Program-made: the position numbers and the translations under genes | Source of the DNA: Microcella sp. | GTDB lineage: Bacteria > Actinomycetota > Actinomycetes > Actinomycetales > Microbacteriaceae | NCBI GenBank assembly: GCA_020216895.1 | Contig: JAIWOM010000130.1 | Location: 1 to 5,142, forward strand | Direction: 5' to 3' | DNA length: 5,142 bases | Notes under the pieces: model-generated | Told to the model about the DNA's origin: nothing | Database searches by the model: none | What the model saw: only the letters and a program-made list of their open reading frames with translations | In this document: positions 1-5,142 of the stretch, one piece after another | Position numbering within the stretch: the stretch's first letter is position 1 | Layout: each line of letters begins with the position of its first letter

Positions 1-856
1 CCGAGGCGTCGCGCAGAGCGCCGCCGGCGTTGCCGGCGAGCGCGACGCCGGGGAGCGGCGCGGTGGGAGCATCCACTCGCCCCATCGGCAGGATGCCCTG
101 CTCCTCGCGCACGACGACCGCGTCGCCCAGGCCGAGGGCGCTGAGCTCGGCGTCGCGCTCGGCCGCGACCAGGTCGAGCGGCAGGGGAGTGGGGCTGAAG
201 CGCGTCCACTCCACGAGCGCACGCGTCGGACCGAGGGGGAGCACGTAGACGAAGCCGAGGCCCTCGCGGCCGCTGCGCATGCCGGTCATGAGCCCCACCG
301 CGTCGGGGTCGGTCGCCAGCGCGCCCCCGTGCTCGACCTCGGCGCCGCTGAAGCACTGGTACAGGAGAGCACGGGTGCGCTGCGGGCGGGTGTCGACCAC
401 CTGGCGGGCGAGCACCGCCCCGGCGTCGGTCGCGATGCGCACCCCCTCGCCACCGGTGGAAAGGACGACAGCCGACAGCTCGTGCGCCGCCACCCCCAGG
501 TGCACGCTGATGCGCGGGTCGCCCGCGATCGCGTCGAGCGCCCAGCGGTAGAAGTCGACACCGCGGATGTACTGGTAGCTGATGCCCGGCACCCGGTGCG
601 TGGCGCCCCGGCCGGCGACGTCCCGGTACGTCCAGCCGCTCCACTCGTGGGCGACGATGCCGCGCAGGGCGTGGTGGTCGTGGTGCCAGAAGCTCCAACT
701 GCGGTCGTCACCGTGCTCGGTGCGCGGGTCGATGACGGCGACCCGCAGGTCGCCGTCGCCCTGCGCCAGCCGCGCCGCGAGCGAGAGCCCCGCGCAGCCC
801 GCGCCGAGGATCACCAGGTCGTACGGCTCGTCGGTCACGAGCGGCAGCGCGGTCAT
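1..856 (-). CDS. crtY: Lycopene cyclase, FAD-dependent CrtY/CrtL family (partial, C-terminus off the left edge)
   Basis: Likely cyclises the ends of lycopene to beta-ionone rings in carotenoid synthesis, as a flavoprotein at the membrane. Reading from ATG at 856, 285 complete residues are visible. A Rossmann FAD site lies at the N-terminus: YDLVILGAGCAG (residues 12-23, GxGxxG at 18-23) followed by the acidic strand end VIDPR (D43). Family signatures follow: DDRSWSFWH (50-58), YQYI (94-97), VVDTRP (153-158), QCFSGAEV (167-174), FVYVLPLGPTRALVEWT (202-218) and REEQGILPM (250-258). E216 in LVEWT aligns with the glutamate of the IEDT/FLEET motif, thought to be catalytic in bacterial CrtY. Bacterial CrtY proteins are roughly 380-400 residues, so about 100 are missing. 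The last visible stretch, AGNAGGALRDAS (274-285), corresponds to the second conserved flavin/substrate loop. The start is chosen because GGAG sits 6 nt upstream. It is transcribed divergently from the helicase gene. Beta- versus epsilon-ring specificity cannot be read from this fragment. Confidence 0.87.
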   Translation of the reverse strand, partial: MTALPLVTDEPYDLVILGAGCAGLSLAARLAQGDGDLRVAVIDPRTEHGDDRSWSFWHHDHHALRGIVAHEWSGWTYRDVAGRGATHRVPGISYQYIRGVDFYRWALDAIAGDPRISVHLGVAAHELSAVVLSTGGEGVRIATDAGAVLARQVVDTRPQRTRALLYQCFSGAEVEHGGALATDPDAVGLMTGMRSGREGLGFVYVLPLGPTRALVEWTRFSPTPLPLDLVAAERDAELSALGLGDAVVVREEQGILPMGRVDAPTAPLPGVALAGNAGGALRDAS

Positions 857-862
857 CGGCGA

Positions 863-866
863 CTCC
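863..866 (-). promoter_or_regulatory. Shine-Dalgarno GGAG for the lycopene cyclase
   Basis: On the minus strand GGAG is followed by a 6-nt spacer and the ATG at 856. This supports that start over the in-frame GTG at 868-866, which overlaps the same motif. No TANNNT element lies at leaderless distance, so this gene probably has a 5' UTR, unlike the three plus-strand genes. Confidence 0.5.
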
Positions 867-909
867 ACGGCGGGGGACGGGGGCGGCGGGGAGGGACCCC
901 GACCCGCTG

Positions 910-920
910 ACGCTAAGCGT
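910..920. repeat. Perfect 11-bp palindrome ACGCT-A-AGCGT, possible operator
   Basis: The sequence reads ACGCT, a central A, then AGCGT: five perfectly paired bases each side. It lies 54 bp upstream of the lycopene cyclase start and overlaps the only -10-like element noted for that gene (TAGCGT on the minus strand). That position would suit a repressor site. A palindrome this short can occur by chance in GC-rich DNA, and I do not recognise the motif of a specific regulator. Confidence 0.25.
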
Positions 921-1048
921 GCCGCCTGGAGCCCCGCCGCCCATCGCCTGCGGAGAACCTGGGTGCCGCATCCATGCTCGCCGTGCTCGATCACCGAGGG
1001 GCGGGAAGGTGCGAAGACGGCGCAGGGGCGGCGTATTGGTTGCGGCGG

Positions 1049-1054
1049 TACCGT
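1049..1054 (+). promoter_or_regulatory. Candidate -10 element (TACCGT) of the helicase gene, leaderless start
   Basis: TACCGT matches the TANNNT pattern of actinobacterial -10 elements and ends 6 nt before the ATG at 1061, so the A of ATG would be +1. No Shine-Dalgarno-like purine run lies just upstream of the ATG (TTGACGC precedes it), and no good -35 is visible. The same arrangement recurs at both copper genes. Confidence 0.5.
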
Positions 1055-1060
1055 TGACGC

Positions 1061-2818
<1,758 letters not shown>

Positions 2819-2846
2819 GCGTCCGGCCGGAGCGGTTCCCAGGCGG

Positions 2847-2861
2847 TACCCCCCGGGGGTT
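2847..2861. promoter_or_regulatory. CsoR-type copper operator ahead of the chaperone gene
   Basis: The inverted repeat TACCC-N5-GGGTT with a continuous C/G tract resembles the pseudo-palindromic GC-tract operators of CsoR-family Cu(I) repressors (for example the TACCC-N5-GGGTA core at Bacillus subtilis copZA). One arm has a single mismatch (TT instead of TA at the end). It matches the second site at 3324-3338 in 12 of 15 positions. It ends 3 nt before the -10 element, where a bound repressor would block RNA polymerase. Assignment to CsoR is inferred from motif and gene context; no csoR gene is in the window. Confidence 0.65.
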
Positions 2862-2864
2862 TGG

Positions 2865-2870
2865 TAACAT
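2865..2870 (+). promoter_or_regulatory. Candidate -10 element (TAACAT) of the chaperone gene, leaderless start
   Basis: TAACAT fits TANNNT and ends 7 nt before the ATG at 2878, so transcription would begin at or next to that A. No Shine-Dalgarno sequence is present. No clear -35 hexamer lies 17-18 nt upstream (the sequence there is GC-rich). This placement supports ATG 2878 over the in-frame GTG at 2872. Confidence 0.55.
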
Positions 2871-2877
2871 CGTGGCC

Positions 2878-3297
2878 ATGGAGACCACGAACCGACTCGA
2901 CCTTCTCACCGGCGCGCCCCTCGGCGCTGCGGATGCCGCGGGCGGCTGCTGCGGCGGGGGAGGAGCGTGCATGTGCAGCTCCGGCTCCGCCACCGAGCGC
3001 ATCCCGCACGACCGCGTCGTCACTGATCCCATCGGCACCGACCCGATCGGCACCGACTCCGGCCACGCGGCCGCCCCGGCGACGGATGCCGGCACCGAGT
3101 TCTTCGTCACCGGCATGACCTGCGGCCACTGCGTCGCGAGCGTCACGGAGGAGGTCGGCGCGATCGCCGGCGTGCAGAGCGTCGACGTCGTGCTGAAGAA
3201 GGGCGGCGCCTCGCGCGTCACCGTGCACGCCGCCGGCCCGGTCGATGCCGAGGCTGTGCGCGCCGCCGTCGAGGAGGCCGGCTACCAGCTGGCCTGA
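2878..3297 (+). CDS. CopZ-like copper chaperone with Cys-rich N-terminal extension
   Basis: A 139-residue soluble protein, probably a cytoplasmic Cu(I) carrier delivering metal to the CopA-type pump encoded 57 bp downstream. The C-terminal half (about 73-139) is a heavy-metal-associated (HMA) ferredoxin-fold domain. Its Cu(I)-binding loop is GMTCGHC (79-85; Cys82, Cys85). It ends in EEAGYQLA, typical of the last helix and strand. Before it lies an extension of about 70 residues not found in classical CopZ, which is only about 70 residues in total. This extension holds a Cys cluster, Cys24-Cys25-X5-Cys31-Met-Cys33 in a Gly-rich setting, which could bind further copper. It also holds a DPIGT repeat (50-59) in a probably disordered linker. 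No signal peptide, lipobox or membrane segment is seen. Start ATG 2878 is preferred for its leaderless promoter spacing; GTG 2872 would add two residues. A CsoR-like operator precedes it, so copper induction is likely. HMA identity is firm; metal specificity and the role of the extension are inference. Confidence 0.85.
   Translation: METTNRLDLLTGAPLGAADAAGGCCGGGGACMCSSGSATERIPHDRVVTDPIGTDPIGTDSGHAAAPATDAGTEFFVTGMTCGHCVASVTEEVGAIAGVQSVDVVLKKGGASRVTVHAAGPVDAEAVRAAVEEAGYQLA
3025..3054 (+). repeat. Tandem 15-bp in-frame repeat encoding DPIGT-DPIGT
   Basis: Two adjacent 15-bp units (3025-3039 and 3040-3054) differ at two positions (GATCCCATC versus GACCCGATC) and encode identical DPIGT pentapeptides. 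A third partial unit begins GAC (Asp60). The repeat lies in the linker between the Cys-rich N-terminus and the HMA domain of the chaperone, where slippage would change linker length by five residues without a frameshift. Confidence 0.7.
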
Positions 3298-3318
3298 ACC
3301 CGTCCTACGGCGCCCCTC

Positions 3319-3348
3319 TTGAGTACCCCAGGGGGGTATGTCTAGACT
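3319..3348 (+). promoter_or_regulatory. Promoter of the CopA gene, leaderless start
   Basis: TTGAGT (3319-3324) is separated by 18 nt from TAGACT (3343-3348), which ends 6 nt before the ATG at 3355; +1 would coincide with the A of ATG. The GGGG at 3349-3352 is too close to the start to act as a Shine-Dalgarno. This is the best-formed promoter in the window, and it suggests that the pump has its own transcript despite lying only 57 bp after the chaperone gene. Confidence 0.6.
3324..3338. promoter_or_regulatory. CsoR-type copper operator ahead of the CopA gene
   Basis: A perfect inverted repeat, TACCCC-AGG-GGGGTA (equivalently TACCC-N5-GGGTA), matching the core CsoR operator pattern known at copper operons. 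It lies between a -35-like TTGAGT (3319-3324) and the -10 TAGACT (3343-3348), so repressor binding would occlude the promoter. It shares 12 of 15 positions with the site at 2847-2861 and keeps the same distance to its -10 within one base. The regulator is inferred, not seen. Confidence 0.72.
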
Positions 3349-3354
3349 GGGGCC

Positions 3355-5142
3355 ATGACCACAAGCGCGCCCGACCTCCAGCTCGAGCTCACGGGCATGA
3401 CCTGCGCCTCGTGCGCCAACCGCATCGAGCGCAGCCTCAACAAGGTCGAGGGCATCCAGGCGACCGTCAACTACGCCACCGAGAAGGCGACCGTGCGCGC
3501 TGTCGAGGGCGGCCCGCTCGACGGCGCACCCCTCGATGTCGACGCGCTCATCGCCGCCGTCGAGAAGGCCGGGTACGGTGCCGCGGTCGCGACCCCGCCC
3601 AGCGCGGCGCCGGTGGTCGCGGCGAAGGATGCGGGGCCGCAGCCCGCCGACGACCTGGCCCCCCTGCGCCAGCGCCTGATCATCTCGGCGGCGCTCACAC
3701 TTCCCGTGCTCGTGCTGTCGATGGTGCCCGCGCTGCAGTTCACGAACTGGCAGTGGCTCGCCCTGACTCTGGCGTCGCCCGTCGCCGTCTGGGGGGCCTG
3801 GCCGTTCCACCGCGCGGCCCTGCGCGGCGCGCGGCACCTCACCACGACGATGGACACCCTGATCTCGGTGGGCGTCACCGCCGCGTACCTGTGGAGCCTC
3901 TACGCCCTCTTCTTCGGCGAGGCCGGCATGCCCGGCATGACCATGACCCTGCAGCTGCTCGGCCGCCCGGAGGAGGGCGCCCACGAGATCTACCTCGAGG
4001 TCGCCGCCGCCGTCACCGTGTTCATCCTGCTCGGGCGGTACCTCGAAGCCCGGGCCAAGCGCTCCTCGCGCGAGGCGCTCGACGCCCTTCTGACTCTCGC
4101 CGCGAAGGACGCGGCCGTGCTCCGCGACGGCGTCGAGGTGCGCGTGCCCGTCTCGGCGCTGCAGCCCAACGACCGCTTCGTCGTCCGGCCTGGCGAGACC
4201 ATCGCGACCGACGGCGTCGTCGTCGAGGGCGCCTCGAGCGTCGACGCCTCGCTGCTGACCGGTGAGAGCGTGCCCGTCGACGTCGAACTCGACAGCCGGG
4301 TCGTCGGCGGCACCATCAACGTCTCCGGCCGCATCGTCGTCGAGGCATCGCGCGTCGGCGCCGACACCGAGCTCGCCCGTATGGCCCGGCTCGTCGAGGA
4401 GGCCCAGACCGGCAAGGCCGAGGTGCAGCGCCTCGCCGATCGGGTGTCGGGAGTCTTCGTGCCGATCGTCTTCGTGCTGTCGCTGCTGACGCTCGTCGGC
4501 TGGCTGCTGCTCGATGGCTCGATCGAGCTCGCGTTCACCGCGGCCGTCGCGACGCTCATCATCGCGTGCCCGTGCGCGCTCGGGCTCGCGACCCCGACCG
4601 CGCTGCTCGTCGGCACGGGGCGCGGCTCGCAGCTGGGCATCCTCATCCGCGGTCCGCAGGTGCTCGAGAGCACGCGCCGCATCGACACCATCGTGCTCGA
4701 CAAGACCGGCACGGTCACGACCGGGCAGCTGGCCGTGACCGCCGTCAAGACGGTCGGACAGGTCGATGGCGCGCGGATGCTGGCTCTGGCCGCGGCCGCG
4801 GAGGACGGGTCGGAGCATCCGCTCGCCCGGGCGATCGTCGACCACGCCCGCGCGACCGGCCTCGATGCCCTTCCTGCGGCCGAGGAGTTTCGCGCCCACG
4901 CGGGCGCCGGCGTCACCGCGGTCGTCGAGGGTCACGCGCTCGCGATCGGCCGCGCCAGCTGGCTGCGCGACGAGTGGGCGATCGACGTGGCCGGGACGCC
5001 CGCCGCCGAGCTGGTCGCGCGGCACGAGGCGGAGGGCGGCACCGCTGTGGTCGTCGCGATCGACGGTGCCGCGGCCGGCGTCATCGTGCTCGCCGATACC
5101 CTCAAGTCCTCCTCGGTGGAGGCCATCGCGCGCTTCCGCGCG
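3355..5142 (+). CDS. copA: CopA-type Cu(I)-exporting P1B-ATPase (partial, C-terminus off the right edge)
   Basis: An inner-membrane pump that expels Cu(I) from the cytoplasm with ATP hydrolysis; 596 residues are visible of a protein usually about 720-800 long. An N-terminal HMA domain (about 8-79) carries GMTCASC (Cys17, Cys20). A Pro/Ala-rich linker (80-102) leads to membrane helices at about 104-124, 132-152, 166-187 and 212-231. The actuator domain has TGES (302-305). Two further helices (about 367-386 and 393-418) include the ion-binding CPC (405-407). The P-domain begins with phosphorylation motif DKTGT (449-453, Asp449). The N-domain shows SEHPLA (486-491, His488) and an AGAGV loop (516-520). 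M166, E215 and D362 align with the proposed copper-entry residues Met148, Glu205 and Asp337 of Legionella CopA. The Gly-Gly kink of helix MB is Gly147-Ala148 here. The GDGxNDxP hinge and helices M5-M6 lie outside the window. CPC plus a CxxC HMA domain points to Cu(I), with Ag(I) also possible. An operator-like repeat in its promoter implies copper induction. Confidence 0.95.
   Translation, partial: MTTSAPDLQLELTGMTCASCANRIERSLNKVEGIQATVNYATEKATVRAVEGGPLDGAPLDVDALIAAVEKAGYGAAVATPPSAAPVVAAKDAGPQPADDLAPLRQRLIISAALTLPVLVLSMVPALQFTNWQWLALTLASPVAVWGAWPFHRAALRGARHLTTTMDTLISVGVTAAYLWSLYALFFGEAGMPGMTMTLQLLGRPEEGAHEIYLEVAAAVTVFILLGRYLEARAKRSSREALDALLTLAAKDAAVLRDGVEVRVPVSALQPNDRFVVRPGETIATDGVVVEGASSVDASLLTGESVPVDVELDSRVVGGTINVSGRIVVEASRVGADTELARMARLVEEAQTGKAEVQRLADRVSGVFVPIVFVLSLLTLVGWLLLDGSIELAFTAAVATLIIACPCALGLATPTALLVGTGRGSQLGILIRGPQVLESTRRIDTIVLDKTGTVTTGQLAVTAVKTVGQVDGARMLALAAAAEDGSEHPLARAIVDHARATGLDALPAAEEFRAHAGAGVTAVVEGHALAIGRASWLRDEWAIDVAGTPAAELVARHEAEGGTAVVVAIDGAAAGVIVLADTLKSSSVEAIARFRA

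Larger units (their letters stand above)
857..1060. other. Divergent intergenic region between lycopene cyclase and helicase genes
   Basis: This 204-bp spacer must contain the promoters of both flanking genes. Toward the helicase, a TACCGT hexamer at 1049-1054 fits a leaderless start. Toward the cyclase, the only TANNNT-like element I noted is TAGCGT at 915-910 on the minus strand. It lies inside a perfect 11-bp palindrome, would place a start near 903, and has no recognisable -35. The remainder is GC-rich with no credible coding frame, RNA gene or terminator. Confidence 0.6.

Noticed and set aside
866..868. GTG as an alternative start of the lycopene cyclase (minus strand)
   Set aside because: It overlaps the GGAG that is well spaced for the ATG at 856, and it has no purine-rich site of its own upstream.
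329..910. A plus-strand 193-codon frame opposite the lycopene cyclase
   Set aside because: The minus-strand frame has clear FAD-binding and cyclase motifs across the same region. The plus frame shows no motifs and has shadow-like composition.
1054..1059. TTGACG directly before the helicase ATG, considered as a -35 element
   Set aside because: A matching -10 would fall inside the coding sequence around 1077-1082, where none is seen, and the ATG at 1061 is needed for a normal N-terminus ahead of the Q motif.
2822..2831. TCCGGCCGGA palindrome just after the helicase stop, considered as a terminator
   Set aside because: It has no loop and no following T-tract, so it cannot be called an intrinsic terminator. 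Such palindromes are common in GC-rich DNA.
2849..2862. C-tract/G-tract followed by TTT before the chaperone gene, considered as a terminator for the helicase
   Set aside because: The hairpin would have essentially no loop and only three T residues. Its near-copy at 3324-3338 lies inside a promoter and before a copper gene, so an operator explains it better.
2872..2874. GTG as an alternative start of the chaperone gene
   Set aside because: It adds only two residues, lies 1 nt after the -10 element and so upstream of the expected transcription start, and has no Shine-Dalgarno.

Overview
The window is very GC-rich, and its codons almost always end in G or C. Gene content, leaderless-looking gene starts and a recurrent GGATGC word suggest a high-GC actinobacterium, most likely from the Microbacteriaceae or a close relative. 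This placement is inference; there is no rRNA or other phylogenetic marker here.

Layout, left to right. Positions 1-856 (minus strand) hold the N-terminal 285 residues of a FAD-type lycopene cyclase (crtY family, carotenoid ring formation); the gene runs off the left edge. A 204-bp divergent intergenic region (857-1060) separates it from a complete DEAD-box RNA helicase of the DeaD/CsdA type (1061-2818, plus strand), which carries a C-terminal DbpA-like RNA-binding domain. Two copper-homeostasis genes follow on the plus strand. The first (2878-3297) is a small CopZ-like metallochaperone with an unusual Cys-rich N-terminal extension. The second (3355 to the right edge) is a CopA-type P1B Cu(I)-exporting ATPase, cut by the window after residue 596.

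The main regulatory signal is a pair of near-identical GC-tract inverted repeats, TACCC-N5-GGGTT at 2847-2861 and TACCC-N5-GGGTA at 3324-3338. Each lies 3-4 nt upstream of a TANNNT -10 element, just ahead of the chaperone and the pump respectively. They look like operators for a CsoR-family copper repressor, which would induce chaperone and pump together in excess copper. The chaperone would hand Cu(I) to the N-terminal MTCASC domain or membrane entry site of the pump. No csoR gene lies in the window.

All three plus-strand genes have a TANNNT hexamer ending 6-7 nt before the ATG and no usable Shine-Dalgarno sequence, so leaderless transcripts are likely. No mobile element, tRNA, rRNA, CRISPR array or convincing intrinsic terminator is visible. 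Apart from the copper-gene details the window looks like ordinary chromosomal core sequence.
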